A stretch of 64,000 nucleotides of DNA, from assembly GCF_047495495.1 (NCBI RefSeq), contig NZ_CP179930.1, positions 2,046,001 through 2,110,000 of the forward strand. The letters are read 5' to 3'. A program made the translations under genes and the position numbers. Within the stretch, counting starts at the first letter, position 1; each line of letters begins with the position of its first letter. The notes under the pieces are model-generated. The model saw nothing but the letters and a program-made list of their open reading frames with translations, was not told the DNA's origin and searched no databases. Source of the stretch: Zymobacter sp047495495. GTDB taxonomy: Bacteria > Pseudomonadota > Gammaproteobacteria > Pseudomonadales > Halomonadaceae. Below are positions 1 to 9,197 of the stretch, one piece after another.

Positions 1-223
1 GGTCTCGCGGGCCGCCGGAACGACGCTTACCCGTCAGCGTGCGCCATACCCGCTTGGCAACTTCGTCAAGATCGGGAGGCTGCTGAGAAGGACGCTGCCG
101 CCCTCCGCGCCACGGATCGTGTTCAGGACGTCCCTGCGGTGCACCAGCGTTGCCGCCGCCATCCTGCGGCCGGGGATCGTCACCCTTATCCTTGCCACCT
201 TCACCAGGTGCCTTCCACGCCAT
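1..223 (-). CDS. hflK: HflK, N-terminal part (cut by window edge)
   Basis: Membrane protease regulator HflK, which with HflC forms the SPFH-family complex that modulates FtsH. Only the first 74 residues are in the window. The translation begins MAWKAPGEGGKDKG, is rich in Gly, Pro, Arg and Gln, and then has PPDLDEVAKRVW, the typical HflK leader before its single membrane helix, which lies outside the window. The ATG at 221-223 is chosen because it gives the family start. The gene follows hflX on the same strand, the usual hfq-hflX-hflK-hflC order. The membrane helix and SPFH domain cannot be checked here. Confidence 0.85.
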   Translation of the reverse strand, partial: MAWKAPGEGGKDKGDDPRPQDGGGNAGAPQGRPEHDPWRGGRQRPSQQPPDLDEVAKRVWRTLTGKRRSGGPRD

Positions 224-308
224 ATTTCTTCTCTCCACTGGCCTTTGCAGCACGATGCCCCGCTCACGGCGGAAGACATCCAGAACACAGGCCCTTGCAT
301 CGTTACGG

Positions 309-344
309 GAAAGGTTCACCGATACCCATATCGGTGAACCTTTC
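309..344. repeat. 16-bp perfect palindrome between hflX and hflK
   Basis: Arms 309-324 and 329-344 are perfectly complementary, with a 4-nt loop (ccca). No T-run follows on either strand, so it does not look like a simple intrinsic terminator. It sits in the 215-bp gap between hflX and hflK and could be an RNA processing or stabilising hairpin, a protein site, or a copy of a dispersed palindromic repeat. Function is unknown. Confidence 0.8.
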
Positions 345-407
345 GATAGATGGAGCACAGCATAGTGCCGCGCCGGCAGCAAGAGAACTGCCTTTGATCA
401 GACTGAA

Positions 408-434
408 GAGGCGGCCCGCAACGCAGGCCGCCTC
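408..434 (-). terminator. GC-rich hairpin just after hflX
   Basis: A 9-bp inverted repeat (gaggcggcc / ggccgcctc, arms 408-416 and 426-434) lies 5 nt past the hflX stop. On the minus strand the stem is followed by cttcagtctg, only mildly T-rich, so it is a weak terminator or an mRNA-stabilising hairpin. Confidence 0.5.
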
Positions 435-438
435 CGAC

Positions 439-1746
439 TTACCAAGGATCCTGATCAGCCATTTCCGGCAGATAGCGATGCGGGTCTTCCCCAGCCTTCG
501 ACAACAGCTGCAGAAAATCGCGCCGCGGCAGACGGATACTCAGCATGATCTGCCCTTGCTCATCGAACTCTTCGCTCTGCACCGCATCCTGAGCATAGAG
601 CTGCGCACGCAGCGCGCCCTGATCAGGGCGCAGCGTCACACTCATGTCCACGACGTCGATGGCCAAACGTTCAGACAGCGCCTGACGCAGTTCATCGAAC
701 CCCGTCTGCTCGCGCGCCGACAGCCAGACGGCAGACGGTTCCTGCAGCCCATTGCGGTCGATGCGAGGTTCGCTGCCCAGTCGGTCGATCTTGTTCATGA
801 CCATCAAGCGCGGCACGTTGTCTGCACCGATCTCGGCCAGCACGTTCTCAACCTGCTCGATGTTAGCGTCGCGTTCGGGGTCTGCGGCATCCACAACATG
901 GAGCAGCAGATCAGACTGCGCGGCTTCTTCGAGCGTGGCATGGAACGCTTCGACCAGCTTGTGCGGCAGATGACGAATGAACCCTACCGTATCGGCCAGC
1001 ACAATCGGGCCGACGTCCGCGATGTCGAGACGTCGCAGCGTAGGATCAAGCGTGGCAAACAACTGGTCGGCCGCATACACGTCGGACGCCGTCAGCGCGT
1101 TGAATAGCGTCGACTTACCGGCGTTGGTGTAGCCCACCAGCGATACCGAGGGTATCTCGGCACGCGAACGCGCCCGTCGGTTCTGCTCACGCTGCTTACG
1201 CACGCGCTCGAGACGCTTGTGAATCGACTTGATGCGCGCTCTCAAGAGACGTCGGTCAGTTTCGAGCTGAGTTTCCCCTGGCCCGCGCAGACCGATCCCG
1301 CCTTTCTGGCGCTCAAGGTGCGTCCAACCGCGTACCAGACGCGTCGACATGTACTCAAGCTGAGCAAGCTCGACCTGCAGCTTACCCTCGTGGGTACGCG
1401 CACGCTGAGCGAAGATGTCGAGGATCAGACCGGTACGGTCGAGAACGCGGCAAGAGAGCGCCCTTTCGAGGTTACGCTCTTGGGAAGGTGACAGTGCGTG
1501 GTTGAAGATGACGATTTCGGCTTCGTGCTCAAGCACAGCGGCCTTTATCTCTTCAACCTTGCCTTCACCGATAAATGTCTTGGGATGGGCGAGCCGACGC
1601 GTGCCTTCGATAAGGACAGCCGGCTCGGCACCTGCAGAGCGAACAAGTTCCAGCAGTTCAGCCGGATCTTCCGCATCTCGACCGTTCTGGAAATCAATAT
1701 GAACCAGAACCGCCGTTTCTCCCGATTCGGGACGTTCGAAAAACAA
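439..1746 (-). CDS. hflX: GTPase HflX
   Basis: Ribosome-associated GTPase of the Obg/HflX group that binds 50S and splits stalled or heat-damaged ribosomes. The 435-residue protein has the N-terminal nucleotide-binding domain (about 1-190) with a coiled linker rich in Arg/Lys/Glu (170-195), the P-loop GYTNAGKST at 205-213, the G3 motif DTVGF and the G4 motif NKID. The start is TTG (complement of 1744-1746), giving the usual FFERPESGE opening; this TTG start is common in the family. It lies 14 nt downstream of hfq, as in other gammaproteobacteria. Length is normal. Confidence 0.95.
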   Translation of the reverse strand: MFFERPESGETAVLVHIDFQNGRDAEDPAELLELVRSAGAEPAVLIEGTRRLAHPKTFIGEGKVEEIKAAVLEHEAEIVIFNHALSPSQERNLERALSCRVLDRTGLILDIFAQRARTHEGKLQVELAQLEYMSTRLVRGWTHLERQKGGIGLRGPGETQLETDRRLLRARIKSIHKRLERVRKQREQNRRARSRAEIPSVSLVGYTNAGKSTLFNALTASDVYAADQLFATLDPTLRRLDIADVGPIVLADTVGFIRHLPHKLVEAFHATLEEAAQSDLLLHVVDAADPERDANIEQVENVLAEIGADNVPRLMVMNKIDRLGSEPRIDRNGLQEPSAVWLSAREQTGFDELRQALSERLAIDVVDMSVTLRPDQGALRAQLYAQDAVQSEEFDEQGQIMLSIRLPRRDFLQLLSKAGEDPHRYLPEMADQDPW

Positions 1747-1760
1747 TCAGCGCCTCGCGA

Positions 1761-2030
1761 TCAATTATCCTGGTGTTGATGTTGATGCTGGCTGGCCTGG
1801 AAGTTCGGATCCTGAGCGGGCAAACGCACATTGCGAGAAGGTACGACCGTCGAGATGGCATGTTTGTAGACCATCTGGCTGACCGTGTTACGCAGCAGGA
1901 TAACGAACTGATCGAACGATTCGATCTGCCCTTGCAGCTTGATGCCGTTTACCAGAAAGATGGAAACGGGAATGCGCTCCTTGCGGAGAATGTTCAGGTA
2001 CGGATCTTGTAATGACTGTCCTTTGGACAT
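1761..2030 (-). CDS. hfq: RNA chaperone Hfq
   Basis: Hexameric Sm-like RNA chaperone that pairs small RNAs with mRNAs. The 89-residue protein starts MSKGQSLQDPYLN, has the Sm1 region IPVSIFLVNGIKLQGQ and the Sm2 motif YKHAIST, and ends in a short tail with a His-Gln repeat (QHQHQHQDN). I use the ATG at 2028-2030; a longer frame reaches 2093 but the extra residues are not Hfq-like. The gene sits between miaA and hflX, the classic order. The HQ tail is a small low-complexity extension; the Sm core looks intact. Confidence 0.97.
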   Translation of the reverse strand: MSKGQSLQDPYLNILRKERIPVSIFLVNGIKLQGQIESFDQFVILLRNTVSQMVYKHAISTVVPSRNVRLPAQDPNFQASQHQHQHQDN

Positions 2031-2233
2031 GGATGTTCTCCGAAATAAAAGCCACGCTAGGTGGGGTCTTGTAAGCTCAGATACATGATACATGCAAAAT
2101 GTTACAGTTTGCTAACGTTCATACTACCTGAAACCTGTTCCTGACAACGCGATATTAGCGTGACAGCTGCCCCACTTGTACGACACTCGACCAGAACGCT
2201 TCATATTCTTGCCAAGCATTTCACAAGTGTACG

Positions 2234-3184
2234 CTATCTATGGACATCTCGCACCGTTTTCAACAGATGAGAAACAGCGTCTGATGCCGTCATGTCACAC
2301 CAGGTAAGCGGGGTTTTCCAACTGCGTAACCACGTTATCTGGCGCTTCGCCAATTGACGGGTTGCCGCAATGGATTTGTCCCGAAATGCAGCGAAATCAT
2401 CCTGCCCTTCTAGGTAGGCCCATGCCTGACGATAGCCCACGCTGCGCATGGATGGCATGTCTGCCGTCAGGTCGCCGCGCGCCCTCAAGGCTTTGACTTC
2501 CTCGATAAAACCTTGATTTAGCATCTCATCGAAACGCGCTTCGATGCGCTGATGCAGTACCGAGCGTTCCGCAGGGGCTAACGCCAGCGTCTGCACGCGC
2601 CACGGCAGAGGCTGGCGCTGCTGTTCCTGCCAGAAGTCGGTCAGCGTGCGTCCTGTCTGATGATAGACCTCTAATGCGCGCAGCGTGCGCTGAGGGTCGT
2701 TGGGATGAATCCGCGCACCAGACTCAGGATCAACTCGTTTCAGCTCAGCATGCAGAGCGAGCAGCCCTTCACGCTCCAAACGTTCTGCCAGCACCTGCCG
2801 GACCTCGGGCGACGCCGCAGGCAGGTTGGTATTGCCCTCCAGCAGCGTCTTGAAGTACAGCATCGTGCCACCGACCAGCAGCGGCGTGCGCCCGGCAGCG
2901 AGAATATCGTCTATCTCGCGAATGGCATCGCGACGAAATTCACCCGTCGAATAGCCTTCCGAAGGATCACGGATGTCAATAAGACGGTGAGGAACCTGCC
3001 GAAGTTCCTCAGCGGTGGGCTTGGCCGTCCCGATGTTCATATCACGATAGACCATCGCGGAATCGACACTGATGACGTCGCCTTCGCCTTCGGCATGCAG
3101 AATGGAGGCCGCAGCCGTCTTGCCCGAGGCCGTCGGCCCCAGAATGAAGACCACCCGAGGGCGGTCGTCGTGAGTCACGCTCAT
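2234..3184 (-). CDS. miaA: tRNA dimethylallyltransferase MiaA
   Basis: Transfers a dimethylallyl group to adenosine 37 of tRNAs that read codons starting with U. The 316-residue protein has the P-loop GPTASGKT at 16-23, the DSAMVYRDMNIGTAKP motif, VGGTMLY, and the Arg-rich C-terminal helix around RQLAKRQITWLR. Length matches the family. It lies between mutL and hfq on the same strand; 203 bp separate it from hfq, and that gap is AT-rich and probably carries an hfq promoter. Nothing unusual in the protein. Confidence 0.96.
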   Translation of the reverse strand: MSVTHDDRPRVVFILGPTASGKTAAASILHAEGEGDVISVDSAMVYRDMNIGTAKPTAEELRQVPHRLIDIRDPSEGYSTGEFRRDAIREIDDILAAGRTPLLVGGTMLYFKTLLEGNTNLPAASPEVRQVLAERLEREGLLALHAELKRVDPESGARIHPNDPQRTLRALEVYHQTGRTLTDFWQEQQRQPLPWRVQTLALAPAERSVLHQRIEARFDEMLNQGFIEEVKALRARGDLTADMPSMRSVGYRQAWAYLEGQDDFAAFRDKSIAATRQLAKRQITWLRSWKTPLTWCDMTASDAVSHLLKTVRDVHR

Positions 3185-3280
3185 AGAATCTCTCTTGCCA
3201 GCAACGGATGCACTCCGTCACCTCTGATCATGGCGCGGCCCGATACGTGGTCAAGCCTCGCCATGGAAATGAATGGGCGA

Positions 3281-5434
3281 CTACTGTCCCCGCAGGAACA
3301 GCTTGTCCAAGTCCTTCATCGACAGCGTTGTCCATGTCGGACGCCCATGGTTGCATTGCCCGCTGCGCTCGGTGATTTCCATGTCGCGCAGCAGGGCGTT
3401 CATCTCGTTGAGGGTCAGGTGACGATTAGCACGCACGCTGCCGTGACACGCCATCGTGGACAGGATCTCGTTAAGACGCGCCTGAATGCGATCGGAACGG
3501 CCGAACTTTTCCAGCTCATCCAGCATGTCGCGAATCAGTGGCTCGACATCTTCCTGGCCGCTGCGCCCAATCAGCAGGGTCGGTATCTGGCGCACCAGCA
3601 GCGTTTCAGGACCGGCCGCATCCAGTTCGACACCGAGACGTGCAAAGGCGTCTTGCTCCTGCATGGCCAGTTCAGCCTGCGCCTCACTGACCGCTATCGA
3701 CACGGGAACCAGCAGAGGCTGCGCACTGACCTGACCGGCATCGTATTGTTGCTTGAGGCGTTCGTAGGTGATGCGCTCGTGGGCGGCGTGCATGTCCACG
3801 ATGACCATGCCGTCCGCGGTCTGCGACAGGATATAGACACCGTGCAGCTGTGCCACGGCATAGCCCAGTGGCGGCGCAGTGGTGGCATCGTCCTCTGGAA
3901 GACGTGGAACTGTAGCAACGCCTTGCGACTGCGACTGCGACTGCGACTGCGACTGCGACTGCGACTGCGACTGCGACTGCGACTGCGACTGCGACTGCGA
4001 CTGCGGGATCATGCGATCACCGGCGTCCGTCATGTCCAGCGGCACTGAAGCCTTCTGTGATGTTACTGGCACTGCTACGGTGGGTGCTGAGCCACTGTCC
4101 GCCGTACTTGCGCGCTGCGGTGACAGTAGCTGGGCTTCCTGCTCGCGCGGGTGCAGTGCACGGTAGCCGTCCATGAACTCTTTGATACGCTCTGCCGCCG
4201 GACGAGGCTCATTGCTTGGGCGCGCGGCACTGCCACTCACGCCAGCCCCACTGCTCAGTAAAGGCGAGGTGTCGCGCGGCGACAACCCAAAGGCCTGTTG
4301 CTGAGGCGCGCGCTCGGTTTCACGTGCAGTGCCGCTGGGAGCCGTCAGGATTTCACCTGTCGCTGGATCAACCCGTTCGGTGGTGGGCTCCTCTTCGGAA
4401 CGTTTCGCTCCAGCACGCGTATCGGCCAGTGCACGGTGAAGACTAGAAAACAGAAAGTCGTGTACCAGACGCGAATCGCGGAAGCGCACTTCATGCTTCG
4501 TCGGATGCACGTTGACATCGACAACGTGAGGGTCAAGTTCCAGATACAGCACGAAGATCGGATGGCGCCCGTTGTACAGCACATCGCGGTAGGCCTGACG
4601 AATGGCATGCGCCACCAGCCGATCGCGAATAACACGACCGTTGACGAAGAAGTACTGCTGGTCCGCCTGCGCGCGGGTGTGCGTGGGCGCACCGACCCAG
4701 CCCCACAAACGCAGCCCGGTAGCTTCGGCATCAACCTGCAAGGCGTTCTGCATCATGTCCTTGCCCAGCAGAGCCGCGACACGCGCTTCGCAGGCGGTCG
4801 GGTGATCGGCAGGCCGTAGATGGTGCAGTACCTTCTGGTTGTGCTGCAATCGCCAACCAATATCGAAGCGCGACAGCGCTAGACGGCGGAACGTTTCCTC
4901 AACATGACCAAATTCGGTCTTTTCTGTCCGCAGGAACTTGCGGCGGGCCGGCGTATTGAAGAACAGATCCCGGATCAGCAGCGACGTGCCACGGGGATGA
5001 GGCGCAGGCGTCACGCGCGAGACCATCTCGCGCCCTTCGGCACAGACGCGCCACCCCTGAGTCGGCACATCGGTCACGTTTGAGAACAGCTCAAGGCGCG
5101 ACACGGAGCTGATCGCCGCCAGCGCCTCGCCGCGAAACCCCAGACTTTCCACTCCTTCCAGATCATCAAGGGTGTTGATCTTGCTGGTGGCATGACGGGA
5201 CAGCGCCAGCGGCATATCGTCAGGCTGGATACCCGAACCGTTGTCACGCACGCGGATCAACCGCGTACCGCCAGCTTCCAGTTCGATGTCGATTGAGGTG
5301 GCACCGGCGTCGATTGAATTTTCGACCACTTCCTTGAGCACTGAAGCCGGGCGTTCGACCACCTCACCCGCCGCGATCTGGTTCGCCAGTCGCGGCGAAA
5401 GAATATGAATTCGAGAGCTTTGAGCGTCACTCAT
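3281..5434 (-). CDS. mutL: DNA mismatch repair protein MutL with long SQ linker
   Basis: ATP-dependent clamp that couples MutS mismatch recognition to strand removal. The N-terminal GHKL ATPase domain (about 1-335) has ENSIDAGAT, DNGSGI and GFRGEAL. The linker is long and ends in about 13 Ser-Gln dipeptides (residues about 477-503). The C-terminal dimerisation domain contains DMHAAHERITYE, matching the DxHA(x)2E(x)4E endonuclease motif seen in MutL proteins of MutH-lacking bacteria and Pseudomonas, so intrinsic nicking activity is likely (inference). At 717 residues it is longer than the roughly 615 of E. coli because of the linker. The start ATG at 5432-5434 overlaps the amidase stop by 4 nt. 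Confidence 0.96.
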   Translation of the reverse strand: MSDAQSSRIHILSPRLANQIAAGEVVERPASVLKEVVENSIDAGATSIDIELEAGGTRLIRVRDNGSGIQPDDMPLALSRHATSKINTLDDLEGVESLGFRGEALAAISSVSRLELFSNVTDVPTQGWRVCAEGREMVSRVTPAPHPRGTSLLIRDLFFNTPARRKFLRTEKTEFGHVEETFRRLALSRFDIGWRLQHNQKVLHHLRPADHPTACEARVAALLGKDMMQNALQVDAEATGLRLWGWVGAPTHTRAQADQQYFFVNGRVIRDRLVAHAIRQAYRDVLYNGRHPIFVLYLELDPHVVDVNVHPTKHEVRFRDSRLVHDFLFSSLHRALADTRAGAKRSEEEPTTERVDPATGEILTAPSGTARETERAPQQQAFGLSPRDTSPLLSSGAGVSGSAARPSNEPRPAAERIKEFMDGYRALHPREQEAQLLSPQRASTADSGSAPTVAVPVTSQKASVPLDMTDAGDRMIPQSQSQSQSQSQSQSQSQSQSQSQSQSQGVATVPRLPEDDATTAPPLGYAVAQLHGVYILSQTADGMVIVDMHAAHERITYERLKQQYDAGQVSAQPLLVPVSIAVSEAQAELAMQEQDAFARLGVELDAAGPETLLVRQIPTLLIGRSGQEDVEPLIRDMLDELEKFGRSDRIQARLNEILSTMACHGSVRANRHLTLNEMNALLRDMEITERSGQCNHGRPTWTTLSMKDLDKLFLRGQ
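3925..4002. repeat. 13 x 6-nt array (gcgact) inside mutL
   Basis: Thirteen perfect copies of gcgact lie head to tail. On the coding strand they read as alternating Ser and Gln codons in the MutL linker. There is no silent variation between units. Because the unit is 6 nt, gain or loss of copies keeps the frame and only changes linker length. Confidence 0.97.
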
Positions 5435-6933
5435 GGCAGTTTCAGCACCTGTCCAACGTTGACCTGATCCCGTTTAAGCGCATTGAGCCGCTTCAACGTC
5501 GCGATATCCGTACCATAGGCAGCAGCAATGCTGCTTAGCGTTTCACCCGCACTAACCCGATGTCGTCCGCCAACACCACTGACGCTCGTGCTACCGCCAG
5601 GGGTACTGGGCGCACGCGCGGCCACGGGGGCAGCGGCAACCGGCCGAGCAGCGCTGGGGGCCAGTGCTGTTCCGGGCGGCGGATGACGCCTGAAGTAATG
5701 CTGGATGCCCGTCGAAATCGCTGTCGCCAACTTCTGCTGGTGCGCAGGAGTCTGCAGCAGACGCGCTTCCGCCGGGGTGGTAATGAAACCGGTCTCGACC
5801 AGCAGTGAAGGAATGTCAGGTGACTTCAGTACCACAAAGCCGGCCTGCTCCACACTGCCCTTATGCAGCCGGTTAAAGCTACCGATCTGCTTGATCACAT
5901 CGTTGCCGACGCTCAGCGAGGCATTGACGGTCGCCGTCATGCTGAGGTCGAGCAGCACCCCACGCAGCATTTCGTCCTTGTCTTCAAGGCTAAGGTCACC
6001 GCCCACGCCACCGATCAGGTCAGCGCTGTTTTCGGACTGTGCCAGCCAGCGTGCCGTTTCGGAAGTCGCACCGTGTTGCGACAGCGCGAAAACCGATGAA
6101 CCGCGCGGCGTCGTGGAACGCGCGGCATCCGCATGAATCGACACGAACAGATCAGCATGGTGACGCCGCGCAAAGGCGCTGCGATCACGCAATGGCAGGA
6201 AGACATCGCTGTTGCGCGTCAGCACAGCTTGAAAGCCCGGCGTGGCATCCAGCGTGGCCTTCAGGCGTCGAGCAATCGCCAGCACCACATCCTTTTCATG
6301 TACCCCCCCGCTACCACCGGCACCGGGGTCCTTGCCACCGTGACCGGGATCAATCACGACAATGATATTGCGTCCTCTGCCGATTCGCGCATTGGCCACC
6401 TGCTGAGCCGCCACATCGGGGGCCACCGGCGTTTCTGCCTGACGGCGCGCGTTGGCCGCCTGCTGCTGCACGATATCGTTGATAGGATCACGCTTGGCCG
6501 GCGCGGGATGACCATCGGCCAGCTGACGCGCGGCAGAACCGGCACGCTGCAAATCGACGACGATGCGGCTGCCCTTGCGCCCCACGGCGGGTCCCATTGG
6601 GAACTGGCTGTACATCACCGGTTGCGCTAAGTCGACGACCAACCGCAGATGGTGCCCGTCACGCGCGGCCCAGCGCACATTGCGGAACAGAGCCTCGCGC
6701 TGGGCGGCACCGCTCAGATTGGCTTTGACCTGCGTATTGTCGAAGTCCACTACCAACCGATCGGGCTTTTCAAGCGTAAAGACCCGGTAAGGCACATCCT
6801 GCGATAGATCGAAGACCACACGCGTAGTGCCGTCCTGCGTCCATGTCCGCATGCCCTGCAGCTCAGCGGCCAGCACCGAGGGTGCCACCAGCACCAACAG
6901 GCACAGCCATGCCCAGTGCCAGAGCCGCCTCAC
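5431..6933 (-). CDS. amiB: N-acetylmuramoyl-L-alanine amidase, AmiB/AmiC type
   Basis: Periplasmic zinc amidase that cuts the septal peptidoglycan stem peptide during cell separation. The 500-residue protein has an export signal (residues 1-22, WAWLCLLVLVAPSVLA), an AMIN targeting domain (about 25-130), an Amidase_3 domain (about 190-415) with zinc-ligand regions IDPGHGGKDPGA, the Glu in VHEKD, SIHADA and the catalytic Glu in LLVETGFI, a Pro/Ala linker, and a C-terminal LysM motif ending LKLP. The start is GTG at 6931-6933, overlapping the tsaE stop. Which E. coli paralogue it equals is not settled; the mutL-tsaE position matches the gene called amiB in Pseudomonas. Confidence 0.92.
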   Translation of the reverse strand: MRRLWHWAWLCLLVLVAPSVLAAELQGMRTWTQDGTTRVVFDLSQDVPYRVFTLEKPDRLVVDFDNTQVKANLSGAAQREALFRNVRWAARDGHHLRLVVDLAQPVMYSQFPMGPAVGRKGSRIVVDLQRAGSAARQLADGHPAPAKRDPINDIVQQQAANARRQAETPVAPDVAAQQVANARIGRGRNIIVVIDPGHGGKDPGAGGSGGVHEKDVVLAIARRLKATLDATPGFQAVLTRNSDVFLPLRDRSAFARRHHADLFVSIHADAARSTTPRGSSVFALSQHGATSETARWLAQSENSADLIGGVGGDLSLEDKDEMLRGVLLDLSMTATVNASLSVGNDVIKQIGSFNRLHKGSVEQAGFVVLKSPDIPSLLVETGFITTPAEARLLQTPAHQQKLATAISTGIQHYFRRHPPPGTALAPSAARPVAAAPVAARAPSTPGGSTSVSGVGGRHRVSAGETLSSIAAAYGTDIATLKRLNALKRDQVNVGQVLKLP

Positions 6934-7430
6934 GGCAATACCTCGATATCGGTGACGGCAGCCCGCAACCGTGCCAGCGCCTGTTCACCTGATACCGAAT
7001 GAGCGGCCACATCGGCGAGGCGCCCCGGCAGGTCAAGCGTCAGCGTGACGATCACATCCGGTGTCGGTAGTTCGCCCACGCCCATCGACGGCCACTCAAT
7101 GATGTTGAGACTGCCCTCTTCAAACAGCTCACGCGCGCCCATAAAGGCCAGCTCTTCGGGATCCCCCAGACGATAGAGATCGAAATGATGAATACGCTGC
7201 CCGTTAACGTCGTAAGGTTCGAGCAGGGTATAGGTCGGGCTCTTGACCGCGCCTTCATGCCCGGCACCACGCAGGATGCCGCGTGTCAGGGTCGTCTTGC
7301 CCGCGCCCAAATCGCCTTCCAGCCAGATATGGCCCTGCCAGCGCAGCGCTTCGCCCAGATAGCGTCCCAATCGAATCTGGCTGTCTTCATCGGGCAGCCT
7401 GAAACGCTGTCGTTGTTGCTGTGTCGTCAT
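6930..7430 (-). CDS. tsaE: tRNA threonylcarbamoyladenosine ATPase TsaE
   Basis: ATPase partner of TsaB/TsaD in making t6A37 on ANN-decoding tRNAs. The 166-residue protein has the P-loop GDLGAGKTTLTRG (about 40-52), SPTYTLLEPY and HFDLYRL motifs, and NIIEWPSMG, all typical. Length is normal. It starts 10 nt after the nnr stop and overlaps the amidase start by 4 nt, so the nnr-tsaE-amidase-mutL genes are probably translated from one message. Confidence 0.95.
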   Translation of the reverse strand: MTTQQQRQRFRLPDEDSQIRLGRYLGEALRWQGHIWLEGDLGAGKTTLTRGILRGAGHEGAVKSPTYTLLEPYDVNGQRIHHFDLYRLGDPEELAFMGARELFEEGSLNIIEWPSMGVGELPTPDVIVTLTLDLPGRLADVAAHSVSGEQALARLRAAVTDIEVLP

Positions 7431-7440
7431 CGCTATCTAC

Positions 7441-8994
7441 TCAACCTGCAGAATCAGGATTCACCCGGCGACGCGCATGGTCTGCCAGGTCGCTTGCCAG
7501 CAGCCCCCGCTGCCCGCCCTCTCGCGCCGCATCGTCAGCGGCCTGCGCATGGACTAGCACACCCATACTGGCCGCATCGAACGAAGACAGCCCCTGTGCC
7601 CAAAGCCCCGCAATCATGCCGCCCAGCACATCACCCATACCGCCGGAGGCCATGCCCGGGTTGCCATAAGGGCACAGTGCCAGCTGCTGTGGAGTATCCC
7701 CCCCAATAACCAGCGTGCCGTTGCCTTTCAGCACCACAATTCCGCCCCATGCCTGCCACAGCGCACGTGCGGCACCCAAGCGATCAGCCTGAATATCGGC
7801 GGCCGAGCAGTCCAGCAGCATAGCGGCCTCCCCGGGATGAGGGGTCAGAATCCAATCGTCACGGCGCTCGCCGGCCGCCATGCGCTTCAACAGATGAAGC
7901 CCATCGGCGTCAATCAGGCAGGGCCCCTTGCGACCCAGCACAGCGTCGAACAGCCCTTCGCCCCACGCCTGCTGCCCCAACCCTGGCCCGATCGCTACTA
8001 CGTCTGCCTGTGCCAAAAGCCCACTGATATCATGTGCATTGCGCACGCCACGTACCATCACCTCAGGGCAGCGCACTAGCGCGGGAGCAATATGCGCAGC
8101 ATCCGTTGCCAGACTGACTTTACCGGCACCGATGCGCGCGGCGGCCTCGGCGCTCAAGATGGTCGAGCCGCCAAAGCCCTGCTGCCCACCGACCACCAAC
8201 AGCTGACCACAGTGCCCTTTATGGGTACTGGGACGGCGAGCAGGCAGATGACGTGCGCGATCACTGTCATGCAGCACCCACCCGCTCCATTCCGCCTGCG
8301 CGCGCCACTGATCGTCCACGCCCAAGGCAGCAAAGACGACATCGCCCGCATGATCGGGCCCCATTCCGGTAAACAGTCCGGGCTTGCGGGTAATGAACGT
8401 TACCGTCACATCAGCCTGCACGATGGGCTGACCGGCACCCGTATCACACTGCAGACCCGACGGTAGGTCCAGCGCCAGCACAGGCATGCCGGCGGCATTG
8501 ATGGCGTCGATCGCGGCGCCATAAACACCGTCGACCTGTCCACGCACGCCCGTGCCCAACAACGCATCGACGATCAGATCGGCCTCGGCCAACGATGCGG
8601 CCGTAGCCTCGAACGTCACGCCTTCGGCTCGCGCCAGAGCGACAGCCTCAGCCGCTTCGCCCTTCAGTTCAGCGGGCGGCACCAGCGCCCAAACCTGCGC
8701 CGACAGTCCTGCGCGGCGGGCAAACGCCGCCACAACATAACCGTCACCAGCGTTGTTACCGCCGCCACAGACAATCACCAGTCGACGCGCATGCGCCCAG
8801 CGCTGCCTTACCACGTCAAAGGCGCGACTGCCCGCGCGGTGCATCAGCCCAAACGCCCCCTCCATGCGGCAGGCGATCGCATCCAGCGCGCGCCCTTGCT
8901 CAGCGGTATACAGCCGCCGTGACAACGGCTGTTCTTCAAGCGATAGGGAAGCCGTCGGCACCGTGGGCCGCTGACTGTTTGCGGGAGTACTCAT
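7441..8994 (-). CDS. nnr: Bifunctional NAD(P)H-hydrate repair enzyme (epimerase/dehydratase)
   Basis: Repairs hydrated NAD(P)H: the N-terminal YjeF domain epimerises (R)-NAD(P)HX and the C-terminal YjeF-like carbohydrate kinase domain dehydrates (S)-NAD(P)HX using ADP or ATP. In the 517-residue protein the first half has GGGNNAGDGYVVA and DLPSGLQCDTG; the second half has HKGHCGQLLVVGG, LTPHPGEAAML, VLKGNGTLV and NPGMASGGMGDVLGG. Length fits the fused bacterial form. It is first in the row leading to mutL and is divergent from queG, with a 203-bp shared upstream region. Confidence 0.94.
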   Translation of the reverse strand: MSTPANSQRPTVPTASLSLEEQPLSRRLYTAEQGRALDAIACRMEGAFGLMHRAGSRAFDVVRQRWAHARRLVIVCGGGNNAGDGYVVAAFARRAGLSAQVWALVPPAELKGEAAEAVALARAEGVTFEATAASLAEADLIVDALLGTGVRGQVDGVYGAAIDAINAAGMPVLALDLPSGLQCDTGAGQPIVQADVTVTFITRKPGLFTGMGPDHAGDVVFAALGVDDQWRAQAEWSGWVLHDSDRARHLPARRPSTHKGHCGQLLVVGGQQGFGGSTILSAEAAARIGAGKVSLATDAAHIAPALVRCPEVMVRGVRNAHDISGLLAQADVVAIGPGLGQQAWGEGLFDAVLGRKGPCLIDADGLHLLKRMAAGERRDDWILTPHPGEAAMLLDCSAADIQADRLGAARALWQAWGGIVVLKGNGTLVIGGDTPQQLALCPYGNPGMASGGMGDVLGGMIAGLWAQGLSSFDAASMGVLVHAQAADDAAREGGQRGLLASDLADHARRRVNPDSAG

Positions 8995-9197
8995 GACGCA
9001 GCTCCTGAAGAAAAGGCCTAATATTCATGATGAGCATCATACCTCAACGCCTGCTGGGATGCGGTCATCGCGCAACCCCTGTTACCCGTTGTCATCGACA
9101 GGCAATCCTCATCTTCGTTCAGTGTTCCTGTCATGCTGAAGCCACGCCACACTTTCAGGTACCATGGGCGTTTTTCTGGCTATGGTCGCTGACGCCC

